A stretch of DNA of 64,000 nucleotides from Tethya wilhelma. Its lineage: Eukaryota; Porifera; Demospongiae; Tethyida; Tethyidae. Location of the stretch: positions 2,793,714-2,857,713 of the forward strand of contig CAXIPT010000006.1 in NCBI GenBank assembly GCA_964030475.1, in the 5' to 3' direction. This document shows positions 53,342-64,000 of this stretch, in pieces. Under the pieces are notes generated by a model. That model saw only the letters and a list, made by a program, of their open reading frames with translations, had not been told where the DNA came from and made no database searches. The stretch's first letter is position 1; every line of letters starts with the position of its first letter. Made by a program: the position numbers and the translations under genes.

Positions 53342-56289
53342 CTGATTAGCTAGGAAGTTTTCTCAGTGTTGAAGAGCAATTTGGCCATCACTATGGGCGG
53401 AGCAAGTGTGAGAGGCTTGGCCTTGCCAGACTAGCATGGTGTCGTAGTTGCTCTTTGCTCCTGCATGAGGTGTAGTCTCTCTAGGTCTGCTTCAAGAGAC
53501 GGTATCTCTCAGGAGTAGTGTCCCCATGGCAGTGTCTGCTCAGATGCTTCAGCTCACGAGGCTCTCTCAGCCTCAGGAGTGGTCTATATTTGGTTTCAAT
53601 TTGAGCTCTGACAGTCCGACTCCTTATGAGTGGTCTGCGCAGCGTTGTCTCTGCGTCGAGTCTCCTTTCTCTTTCGCTCTCTCAAGATCTATGCCTCTAA
53701 GCAAGCTACAGTCTCTGCCGGCCACGTGTACGTGTATATATTGTGCAATTCCAAATATCAATATTTTTGTGACGTAATCTGGACAGCATATTACCGTTCG
53801 AATGAAAGCACCAAGGTGCATAAGCCTCAGCGCATGTACCAAAATGCAAAACTTAGTTACTAGGCATGCCACCATGATCTGGCAGTAACGAGGCTAAGCA
53901 ACCATCAAGTCTAAAGCCGTGGCAATAGTGAATGCTCAGTGCTGAGTCAGGAATGCAGTGATGTTCTGACACTGATACAAAACACACAACCAAATTGATA
54001 TCTCACTGAATTAGCTTAGTTACTTTAATACCTATTCAAGCAAATATAATTTATGAGATACCCGCTATAAAGCTCACTGTCACTGAGCAGACTGAGCTAT
54101 GACCGACTGAGCCAAGCACACAGGCAGTCACTGTATTTCTAAATAACGCACGCTCCACGTGATAGGTGTGGTCTCGAAGCTAAGAAGCTAAAAAGCGCTC
54201 AGAGAAGCACAAAAGCCTCAGATCTCAGAAAGTACAGCGTTTTCCAAGATGCTAGACAAAAAATTTCAAGATAACTTCGATTCATGAACGTAAGTACCCT
54301 CCGTTTGGACCATAGAGCTGCCGTTCTTCAGATTATCTAGTAACAGACACACACACACACACACAAAACGACTACCGTAACCCTCTGCACGTGCTACGCA
54401 CGCGCTGAGGCTTAATAATTTGAATATACGGAAAGTGTCCACCGTGTACAAGCAAACCAACAGAAATTTTACCAGTTACAAAGACCATGTGGGGCTCGCT
54501 CAGGCTCGCCCCAATAATAATGTTAATTTTGTGTATATACGTGCTAAATTGAATTGGGCTAGGCCTTTAATAACAGTATGGTGTGTACGTACATACAGTT
54601 ATGCATGTGCACAGCTATATAAAATTTTAATAATTAACTAAAAATTATCACTATAAAGAATACAAGCAATAAATTAAGTAAGATGTATACATTAGGTACA
54701 CATACAGGTTCAACGTCCCAAGTGCACTATTATTAATAATTAATAGTAACTAGTGACGATGTTGAACATCAAAGGGGCGAGCCGTTATCATTGCTATGTA
54801 GTAAATGATTAAAGTTCATCAATAATTGATGTTACTTCAACTATATACAACACATATAAAAATGAAAGCTGAATATTAACCAGGATGTAACTAAAGTGTA
54901 CTTGAAAATGTATACAGCATGATTGAGCAGCATGATCCAATTGCTAGTTGTTCAAGAACTGACAGACAGGTGTATATGTGCTAGTATAGGAGCCAGCTGT
55001 ACTACCAGTAACCTGTTGTTTTTTTTCCTTTCCTCTACTCAGCTATCCTCCCTTTTGGTAGTTTTCAGCCCCTCTAATTGTGGTCTCTCCGGTCATTGCA
55101 TGGCTCAGTTCCGAATCTTTAACCCTAAGGGCACCAACTTGGCGAGCTTTTAAGTTTATTCTCTTTTCAGCTCAAGCAGTAGCTTTCTTTTTAAGTCACC
55201 ACTGATCGAGTTCTCTCTGATTGAAGTGCAAGATCACGATAAACACGTGGACTTACGCGCATGCGCTGTAAATCCTTAGATTGAGATATATGCACAGGCA
55301 ATGATCGTCATAAACATAACCTACATTTAAACGGTGGAAAGGACGTACGCCAGACAAATATATAATATATATATAGAAAATTTTGCCGTTGACTACACTA
55401 GTGTGGGGCTCGCTCCGGCTCGCCCCAATTAGTATTCATTGATTAATAATTATGATTATTCATCTTCATGATGTTGCTTGCAAACACACATGCTTTTGCA
55501 CATTGTACGCCTCGTTAAACTTATAAATTATAAACATCAAAATATAATTATTAACATCAAAAAAACAAACAGACAGACAGAGAACTAAAAACACGACTGA
55601 GACCAAACTAGAAGATCAATGCAAATGATTAAATATACAAGACATTAAAAACACAATGCTGAGAATGTATAATTATATGTACATGAAAGTCAATTTGCAA
55701 CATTAAGTATACACATTCACTGGTGTTATCATCAACTATAACGAACACAAATTAACCTGGACATTTGGAGAATAATACTCCATGCCCTTTCACAACAGTA
55801 TGTAATACATTCCAAATCTATAGGATGACAACACACAGCAAATCTATTACTGGGTGTGAACTACAAAAGGTAAAACAGAAACAAATATTGCACGGAACTT
55901 TTTTTTTTCTTTTTTCAACAATAATTATTTTTTTTAAGTATGACAGTTTTGAGTACCAAAAGAAGAATTAAGAAATAATGATTTAACTTGTATACAAAAA
56001 CAAACAAAAAAAATACACAAAAGTTATACAATATACAGTAGATTCACCTGACGGCTATTGCAATATCTCAGAAACTCGTAACCAAGCAGAAAGGAGCAAG
56101 ACGGCAGATTGAGAGAAACTTTGAACACTTACAGTTACACAAAATAAATGTCTTTGGAACGATGAACAAATGGAGCATGACAGCAGAGAAACTTTGGACA
56201 GTTACCTTGAGACAGAGCAAATGATCGATGTCCACGAACAAAGACAAAGAGACAGTTAGCGAGTGCGGGTGGGTGAGTGGGCGGAGCTA
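53342..56289. other. Gene-poor stretch
   Basis: No supported coding exon on either strand. It contains a short repeat with GGGGCTCGCTC.GGCTCGCCCC self-complementary cores (54493-54514 and 55405-55426), a 54510-54562 match to 48972-49022, an NRF-1-like CGCGCATGCGCT at 55256-55267, and AT-rich filler. The right end should include the 3' UTR of the Ig gene. Confidence 0.55.
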
Positions 56290-56927
56290 CTATGCCAATA
56301 ACAGTGTTAACGAGAGGAGCAGGAGAATGGAGAGGAGAGCGGCATTGATACGTAGGGGCAACGATGCGTCATCATCATCTGTGGTGCTGGGGTTCGGACT
56401 CCCGGGGGAGGCAGTATTATCGGGGGTGCCCCCATTGTCAGTGGGTAGGGAGGGGATGGAGGGGGGAAGGGTGATCCCTGGTGGAATGATGGGTGTACCT
56501 GTGCGGGTGTGAGGGTGTGAGGGTGTGAGGATGAGAAAGTGACATTGGGGAAATGATAGTTAATTAGGTGAAGAAGATGGATGTGATGGTGTGAGGATAA
56601 CAGACAGATCAAATGTACACACACACACACACAACCAACCAACCTGTGATGTTGAAATGGTGCATCACAATGTGAACAGGTGATGCTGTCTCAACCCTAC
56701 AGGCGTACATGCCTGGACTGTCGTGCTGCACTGTGAGATCAAGGTTGTAAGTTGAGGTCTCAGGATTCATCAGCTCTCCTGGACTGTTAGTGTTTCCATC
56801 CTCAGATATTAGCACTACTCTGATGTCACTGGCACAGGTGTCTATGCTGCATGCTATTGACAATGTCTCCCCGACGGTGTAGGTCGATATGTCTATGGGT
56901 CCGATCATGGAGGTGATTTCAAGTGGA

Positions 56928-56994
<67 letters not shown>

Positions 56995-57993
56995 GTGTGT
57001 GTGTGTGCGTGTGTGTGTAGCCCCTAGTTACATGTACATAGAAATTAATGCAATTATCAGCCTTCTCCTAAAACCACATCAGTGGTACTAAAACCACAAA
57101 AATGCTTTGATGCTCTGTAGCACCCTCTCTAATTAATTATTCAGGTATATATAACATACCGTATAGCCTTTTTTTTTTGCCGAGAATTAAATTTGGCGAA
57201 AAGGAGCTCAATCAATATTGGCAAACTTTAATTTTGGTGAATGAAACATAGAAAGCGCATTACATCATAATTATGGCGAAATTAGTAGAATAGCTACGAG
57301 TATGCGCTTTCTTTTTGTTTTTCTTTTACTAAAGTAGATTTGACAAAGGTTTTCATGTCAACAAACTAGGCAACAATCAAACTAACTGTGCTGAAAGCCT
57401 TCTTGCATTAATAGTGAAGCTTCTGGCAGCGTTAAAAGTATGGGAGGGGCTACAGCAGGCTATGAATCAGTGCACAACTAAAGCTGTTTTTTAGCCAGGT
57501 AACCAAGCTTTCAAAAGCGATGCTATTGCTTTATAGCCTAAGAACCCTGGTCCCCTGCACCTACGTAGCAAATTTCAAGCTTATTTCATGAAGGACTGTG
57601 GAGAAAACGTTGTTCCAAACCCTTCTATTGGGATTGCCTAGTACGTATTCAAATATTCATAATTCGGACAATAAAATAAAATCTTCTCAAAAGTTTCCAG
57701 CTATACAATATACACGTATTAGGTGAATTATAGGGTTCTCCCAAATAAAGAGGTTAATGAGAGATTATCAACCGCTATTGTCGTCCCAAGTACTACATAC
57801 CTGCATCGACCGTGAGACTCAGTGACTGAGTTCTCTGTCTGTTGTTCTCATCCTCAATGATACAGGAGTATGTTCCATCGTCGCCTTTAGTGATGGGAGT
57901 GAAGCTGAGGGTGCTTGCGAGGAGGCCATCGGGAGATCGATTGGTCTGAGTGTGTGTGTGAGTGTGTGTGAGTGTGTGTGTGAGTGTGTGTGT

Positions 57994-58043
<50 letters not shown>

Positions 58044-58285
58044 TGTGTGTGTGTGTGTGTGAGTATGTGTGAGTGTGAGTGATTTTAACGTTATGTCATA
58101 ACTCACTGTAATGGTTATTGTGTCATTGTTACTCTCCAGGTCTACTCTTGAAGGTAACTTTCTCCACATTAGCTCCGCCCCCATACCTTGACACATGATA
58201 CGCTCATTACATCCACTTCTCGTATTTACACTGCCGGATTTTGTAATCACAACATCACTTCCTGTACATGTGTGTGTGTATGTGT

Positions 58286-58332
<47 letters not shown>

Positions 58333-58466
58333 TGTACGCATATCTTATGTGTGTACATAATGAGTGGGCATTAATTGGAATTTAAACTGATTAGTAGTAG
58401 TAGTCAGTCAGTCAGCTGTTTGTGTTACGTTACAATTTCTGTGTGGGTGCATCCGTGCTCACAATC

Positions 58467-58537
<71 letters not shown>

Positions 58538-61500
58538 TATCAATTGGCCAAACCTAGTACCTATGCTGGTATAGTGACAGTCTTGGCTGGCATTGTACAC
58601 CAGAGAGGAGTGTATATAATTATGCACACATTGTAGCCTCGTACCCAGGCCTACCCCGTGCAGTTTAAATATAAGAATTAAACGCGGGGGTACAAGGCCT
58701 GGGAACTAGGCTACACACATTGCACATACTGAGTTACACACTGGTATATAAACCCACAGATCAAGTTATACACTGGTATAAGAGCCCATACACCAATGTT
58801 ACACACTGGTATAGGACCCCACACATCAAGTTACACACTGGTATATAAACCCATACATCAATGTACATGTAGATACAGGTAAATAAGGCCAAACAGAACC
58901 ACACACTGGTATATAAGCCCCCACTCTACATCACACACACACAAGTCTGGCAAGTGGACAATCAGCTGCTAGCCAATCCACGAACAAGTACGACAACAGA
59001 ACTTTCCTTTCAAACTTACAAGCTGAACAGAAGCTACAAGAACCATGTACCAATAGCAACCACACACACGATTGTTGCTTAGAAGTAAAATGTTCCATGC
59101 TATAGCTAGTATTATATGTAAAGGTCAAAAAAAGTATTTAAGATTGGCATCAAAGCAATGTTCTGATATCTTTACTTTAAACTCTAAACTTAAAAAAAGC
59201 GAACCAGCTTTGCTGATAGAGAGAGAGTTGAAATTTAAAAAAAAAAGTGTCACACAAACACATTGTGTTCTTTGACCAGGATTGATGTACAGTACTTACT
59301 TTATAATCGTCAATAGACGTGTATCTGATTAGAGGGGGAAAAAATCTTGAGAATCATCAGTCTCTCAAGCTATATAGAGGTCCCATAGTTTGAGTTATGT
59401 CTCAACAAAATGTCCACCATGTTTAGCCTGCTTCTGCATGGTTTCCTCTTAGACCTGTGATAACCTTAACTAGCTATTTTTGTAATCCCTTTCATACAAA
59501 TGAGTAGCCTCGTAAACCAGTCCCTCCCCACGCTTAGCAATAAGCATAGCGGGGAGGGACTGGTTTACGAGGCTAACAAATGAGTGCATCCATGGTCACA
59601 TCACATGTGCAGTGTCACCACCAACAAGACAATGGCATTTATTACACACAATCATAATAATAATACTATTTAGCTCAAAAATTTCAAGAATTTTGTGATT
59701 GGACTGTATATCACTAAAACTTTCTCCACCAAAATTTTAGAATACCATATTGGTAATATAATTGTATAGAGATCGTGATTCACTGTTCTAAACATCAAAG
59801 ACAGACTTTTCAACAACTTTTTGCGCCACGAATATTTGAAAGGTGCACTAAAATTAATTGGCATATACAAGTACAGTACATAGAAACACAGGAATGGCCA
59901 AGTTGTGAAAAACAAGCCATTAGCACTGTCAATTGAGAGGGGCCATTAATACAGTAAACGGCCAGTGACAGACATAGCTAACCAACTAATGTGACCAGTG
60001 CAGCTTCACACCATGAGGGGTGGTACATGTCTCAACTGGGTCACCATGGAATGTTAATAATGTCACGTCACCTCGGCCTGGAAACTTGTGGAAAGACTCT
60101 ACATAACCACAATTGAATAAGTGTTGCTCTCTATGGTAACCACATTTGCCAGCTCAGCTGATGAATAAATGTAACACACACAATTACAATGCAAGCACAG
60201 GCAAGCAAAATTTCATTTTGTGTGTAGCTGTCACTTTTCTTGTCAACAACAGCTAGCCATTAGGGTTAGAATCACATTCAGAGGACTAATGGCTCTTTGG
60301 CACATCCAACAGCACAAGTACACAAAATATGGAGGTGCAGCCCTACTTATATGTAATTATCACACACATGTATTTTGTATTATGTATAAGTATGTACATA
60401 TGTCATTGAATCAATATTCATGAATATGATGAATACACATGCTCACACCTGTGCAGGCATGTAGGCACAGGGGGACAAACACTATGGACATGTCACGAAC
60501 ATTTAACAGTCAGCACTAGTTCGGCGACTGTTTTGCTTATCTTGAGTCTAAACAATCACAGGTGATTGGAGCGATAGGACACAAAACAAACAACAGGTTA
60601 GGTAGAATTCACTCGATGAAAGAGAAAAGAGAGACTTGAAAAACACAAACACTAAACGGGTCATCAATGGTACACTTGCATGATAAGATCACAAGTACAT
60701 CTATGTCAAAATGTGTTTCTAGAGTTAAGCAGTTTCCACAATTAGAATGTAAACCAGAGTTCTTAGATGTTTCTCTTCCAAACTAGAACAAGCCTGCATA
60801 ACAATTACAACCCTCTTTCCTCTAAAATAAAAACAAAAAAAACTGCATCCGCCATCAAACATCTGTATATCACTGTACACAGCCTGCAACATCCTCAACC
60901 ACAGTACTATACACGTACGTTGTCAGCAAAAAATGAAGGATAACTCCAATCTACACACAGTGTTTGTTCCTTTCAAGTCTCAGGCAGGCAGGTCACAGAT
61001 GTCTCCAGGGAGTAAGAATTAAACTATTATGGTGAAACAGTAGTAACCCAACACAAACAGATCATGAAGTAACTTCTAGGCATAGATCTTGTACACAACA
61101 AGCCTCAGGTCATTGGTTTCAATTTCATACTAGAATGGCCACAGAAATGATATCAATACCCAACATAATTATATCACCATAGCAACAGTCCAATTGGNCC
61201 AAATAATTTTTCACGGCAGAGTATTTTATGATACGACCATATAACACAGAAAAAAATTGCAGGCAAGATTCTGATACACAAAAACTTGTTCTAAAAAATC
61301 AAGCTCTGAACCAAGACTGGTTTTTCAGATACAAACTCTTGCCACAAAAAATTGGAGCTACAGAATATGATAATGAGTTATACCCAGCCTACTCCAGGCC
61401 TTCTTAGACCTAGGCGCAAGTAGAACTATAGATTAGCAGCCGATTTACGTGGAGCACCACCAACGTCCTTAGCAACTAAAAGCACATTGATGCAGTATAG

Positions 61501-61801
61501 ACACCACAATCTCTCGATGGTACAGTAAACACAGCTGGCAAATCTCACAGAGTGCCAATCAGCCATGCATGTACGAAACATCATTGCAAGTACGTTACAT
61601 GCCAAGATCCATTCAGCTCACATCAACAGTTAGCTCTGTGGGAATGGCGTCTAATAACAACAGCACTTGGAGATGTTGACACGATGTACGTACCCATGAT
61701 TTTATGTACTGGATACAATAAATTTTGTGCCTTGAGTTTTTTTAGGAACAAGTAAGCAAGTGTTGAAAATATTATTGTAAATAGTTTTGTGTGGTATTGT
61801 G

Positions 61802-61852
<51 letters not shown>

Positions 61853-61853
61853 N

Positions 61854-61929
<76 letters not shown>

Positions 61930-62000
61930 AGAGTGGGTGGTAGTGTTAAAAAACTTATTCGTTTACCAACTTTAATCTACTGTTCGTGCATTCCTACCAT

Positions 62001-62038
<38 letters not shown>

Positions 62039-62597
62039 CTACAAGAGGCGTGCACTACTTTACAGGCACTAAAAATGCCGCTTCAAATTGACAAACAGCT
62101 GATGGGCACTTAAAAGTTGGCACCAATGCACAATGAGTGCGTGCATGTGTGTGCTAAAAGACAAACAAAAACACATGCAAAAATTTTCACCTGGGTCTAC
62201 ATCTTGTACATACAACTCTCACTATAGCACAGTACACACCACAGTCAGCAAAAACTATCAAAACTCAAAATGGATTTGATGACACAAGCACAAACAATAA
62301 AAACCAAAAGAACAGCTCATTATCTCTCTGCTACCACATCACTCACCTACCCCCACAGAACAGGAGACCACTCTCAGAGGACAACAGCTGAGGGTGTCAC
62401 ATAATGATGGGTATGTATGTATTTAGAGGGGGGCCTATAAGTTGGGTGAGCAAACAAGTCCACTTCCAGGCAAACAGCTGTTAGGATACACTACAGTGTG
62501 GGGCTTGGTGGCCTTTGAGAGAAGCTCCATAATGGCAGCTCAGGCTGCTTTAAAGGAACCAGTATAAGGGAGATACTTGTGCCAAGTATAATTGCAA

Positions 62598-62630
<33 letters not shown>

Positions 62631-62684
62631 TGTGTGAGTGTGTGAGCGTGTGACTTGTAAGATGTTTGAGAGTGTGTGTGCGCA

Positions 62685-62724
<40 letters not shown>

Positions 62725-63209
62725 CTGTAAGGAGACGCCTCTTGCAGCAAAAAGATAAAAGCAAAGTTCATGGTATACCTAGAACTGTAAGGGAAGTAAC
62801 ATGTTTCACTTACAGCTACAGCAAAAATAAAAAAAGAAAATTCAACTGCCCTTGTATGTCACGTCAAAAACTCACATAATGATAGTATCGTCATGTTAGC
62901 CATTAGAGGGAAATAATAGAGATGGCAAGTACTGCACAATAGCATGATATGATTTGTGGACTTATTAATGGAGAAAGAATGTGCTAACATTGTCTTTCAA
63001 GGTCACGCTCATTTGGGCATATGCTGAATACATATATAGGTGTGGTCATTATGAATAAAGTAATCTCCTCAATTTTATACAGACAAACTTTTATAGCAAA
63101 CACAAGCACATACAAACATACACTTACCACCAAGGCTTGTTTGAGCCTTCAATGAAACAGCCAATAACAAGACAAGGCAAAGGATTATCTCCCGTCTGAA
63201 ATAAGTCAT
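56290..63209 (-). CDS. Secreted, GPI-anchored protein with two Ig domains
   Basis: Five exons, all phases agreeing: 63209-63128, 58261-58107, 57945-57801, 56928-56644, 56498-56290; 291 residues. Exon 1 is a signal peptide ([20 protein letters not shown]..). Exons 2 and 3 make one Ig domain split by a phase 0 intron (Cys in ERIMCQG, Trp in LMWRK, then KGDDGTYSC). Exon 4 is a complete Ig domain between phase 1 introns (SIACSID ... [10 protein letters not shown]). Exon 5 is a Pro/Thr/Ser stalk ([14 protein letters not shown]) followed by [14 protein letters not shown] and a hydrophobic end ([15 protein letters not shown], stop), a typical GPI signal with no cytoplasmic tail. It is probably a cell-surface recognition or adhesion protein; no specific family recognised. 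Extra Ig exons within the 4.9-kb first intron were not seen. Confidence 0.78.
56937..57018. repeat. (GT)n microsatellite
   Basis: Reads (CA)n on the gene strand and abuts the acceptor of the second Ig exon (CACACAG before 56928). Confidence 0.9.
57157..57712. mobile_element. Possible long TACCGTATAGC-type element
   Basis: Starts TACCGTATAGCC and ends AAAGTTTCCAGCTATACAATA. The ends are imperfectly inverted and the element is about 555 bp, longer than the other family members. Lies in an Ig gene intron. Confidence 0.4.
57952..58080. repeat. (GT)n repeat filling an Ig-gene intron
   Basis: Almost the whole 161-bp intron that splits the first Ig domain is GT/GA-T repeat, (CA)n on the coding strand, ending at its acceptor (CACACTCAG). 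Confidence 0.9.
58268..58535. repeat. Two (GT)n tracts
   Basis: 58268-58328 lies just upstream of the first Ig exon on the minus strand (CA orientation). 58471-58535 is a long perfect GT tract. Confidence 0.9.
58634..58713. mobile_element. Hairpin mini-element with perfect 9-bp target duplication
   Basis: TAGCCTCGTACCCAGGCC ... GGCCTGGGAACTAGGCTA, 80 bp. It is flanked by CACACATTG on both sides (58625-58633 and 58714-58722). Confidence 0.85.
59505..59575. mobile_element. Hairpin mini-element with perfect 9-bp target duplication
   Basis: TAGCCTCGTAAACCAGTCCC ... GGGACTGGTTTACGAGGCTA, 71 bp, inverted arms nearly perfect over about 30 bases. It is flanked by ACAAATGAG on both sides (59496-59504 and 59576-59584). 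Confidence 0.88.
61198..61198. other. Single N
   Basis: An isolated ambiguous base in the first Ig-gene intron; it may be a base ambiguity or a collapsed gap. Confidence 0.9.
61804..61928. repeat. (GT)n microsatellite with an N at 61853
   Basis: About 120 bases of GT interrupted by one N; a (CA)n tract follows at 62006-62037. Confidence 0.95.
62601..62722. repeat. (GT)n tracts
   Basis: Two GT tracts separated by GAGTGTGAGCGTGTGACTTG-type spacer and a GCGCATGCG core. Confidence 0.9.
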
Positions 63210-63514
63210 CTTTCTTCAGTTCCGTAGAAAGTATATCGATCTCTTGTACAAACTCTTGTGTGGTACTTGGTGCAAAGTCCTACAGAGTGAAAAATGGTTG
63301 CCTGCTGGTTAGACAGCCTCAATTAAACACTAAGTCGTGTCATGAGAGCGCCACTGTCAACCACAAGGAGCAGGTAGTCAGGCTACTTCAAAGGGGACAC
63401 CATAGAATGACTAGAGACAACTACACCATTTAAATTTTGGAAGCATGCAAAGCTATGGTTTAAAGATATATGATACAGGAACAACTGTTACCAAAGTATA
63501 GTTTTTCACTGACC

Positions 63515-63687
63515 TGAAGGCTGATGGTGAACGTTTATGTAGTTTCAATAATAATTTGTCCTCAAGGTCAACTCGGGTCGGGCAGGGATGAAATTTTGGA
63601 CGATAACCAGAGACTCTTGGCGAGGACACTAACGTTGTTAACGTGGAGAGTAGTTTTACAAGGTCTTCTTCCTTCCTGTTCTTCTGT
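63515..63687 (-). other. Possible exon upstream of the Ig gene
   Basis: Minus strand: acceptor CACTTCAG, then 57 open codons (QKNRKEEDLVKLLSTLTT...LEDKLLLKLHKRSPSAF) and donor CAG|GTCAGT. Its frame does not join the Ig signal-peptide frame (after joining at 63279 it would stop within about 21 codons). It could be a 5' UTR exon, part of another gene, or chance. Confidence 0.3.
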
Positions 63688-64000
63688 CTGAAGTGCGATG
63701 ATACGGGAATGAATAAGAAAACTTGCTGACTGGCCAGCTAGCTAGCTGATGGGTGTTCACTACTCACAACCGTATATCTCTTGCCACACGAACTCCGTAT
63801 ACTAGAACTACTTGTGTTGAGCACGTGCCAAGCATTGATTTCCTGTTGGTGTTGAAAATACGTCAGTGTCTGCATAAAAAGTGTAAGGAAAGTGGCCCTC
63901 CCTTCAAAGTCTTTGGAAGAGTGCTGAGCGAGTGGACGTTGCTGAAAGCATAGCGAGTAAAGATACTGTGGCTGACAGGTATGTTTGTTAAAGGCCAGAA
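63688..64000. other. Right edge of the window
   Basis: Presumed upstream region of the Ig gene; no feature supported. Confidence 0.4.

Noticed and set aside
53526..53875. Overlapping 80-codon frames on both strands
   Set aside because: No splice context, domain or start context; likely chance.
58430..58627. Minus-strand frame with [15 protein letters not shown] before a GTACTAGG
   Set aside because: It resembles an Ig-exon edge, but no acceptor, Trp or second Cys is present and the frame runs into GT repeats.
1..64000. CRISPR arrays, rRNA genes or bacterial operons
   Set aside because: None seen; the repeats are microsatellites or eukaryotic mobile elements and the genes are spliced.

Overview
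The window is metazoan genomic DNA: AT-rich, with split genes using GT-AG introns (mostly 50 bp to about 3 kb), many dinucleotide microsatellites, and a 211-base N gap plus four single Ns. The gene content (metazoan ubiquilin, a Rit/Ric-type Ras GTPase, FEM1 and arrestin-domain families, lysosomal hexosaminidase, CARD death folds, a GPI-anchored Ig protein), the compact layout and the base composition suggest an early-branching animal. A demosponge such as Amphimedon is my best guess; that assignment is inference.

Layout. 1-6.1 kb: nine 3' exons of a ubiquilin gene (+). 7.5-8.8 kb: a Rit/Ric-like GTPase (-) whose middle exon(s) are missing at a one-N gap. 9.6-15.3 kb: three tandem intronless FEM1-like ankyrin/TPR genes (-): a decayed copy, an intact copy and a copy with a 4-bp frameshifting insertion. 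15.8-28.1 kb: four tandem agmatinase-family ureohydrolase genes (-) with identical four-exon structure and predicted mitochondrial N-termini. 28.5-41.6 kb: seven single-exon arrestin-domain genes or pseudogenes. The short ones have only the arrestin fold; the two long ones have Pro/Gln-rich tails, one with PPxY motifs. 41.9-48.8 kb: a GH20 beta-hexosaminidase gene (+) lacking one exon in the N gap. A same-strand intronless gene for a two-CARD plus helical-repeat protein lies inside one of its introns. 49.7-53.3 kb: a rearranged partial second hexosaminidase copy mixed with pieces of other genes, including a truncated single-pass membrane protein (-) and two exons of an unidentified gene (+). 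53.3-56.2 kb: no gene recognised. 56.3-63.2 kb: a five-exon gene (-) for a 291-residue secreted, GPI-anchored two-Ig-domain protein.

The dominant theme is local tandem duplication and decay: FEM1 x3, ureohydrolase x4, arrestin x7, hexosaminidase x2. Several families of small inverted-repeat elements are interspersed. One is a roughly 60-90-bp hairpin family; two of its copies have perfect 9-bp target duplications. Another family has TACCGTA ends. (CA)n tracts also abut several 3' splice sites. FEM1 (Cullin-2 substrate receptor), PPxY arrestins (NEDD4-type ligase adaptors) and ubiquilin all belong to ubiquitin pathways, but nothing in the sequence shows that they work together. The most novel-looking items are the nested CARD-CARD-repeat gene, the hairpin element family, and the palindromic splice donor at a rearrangement breakpoint.
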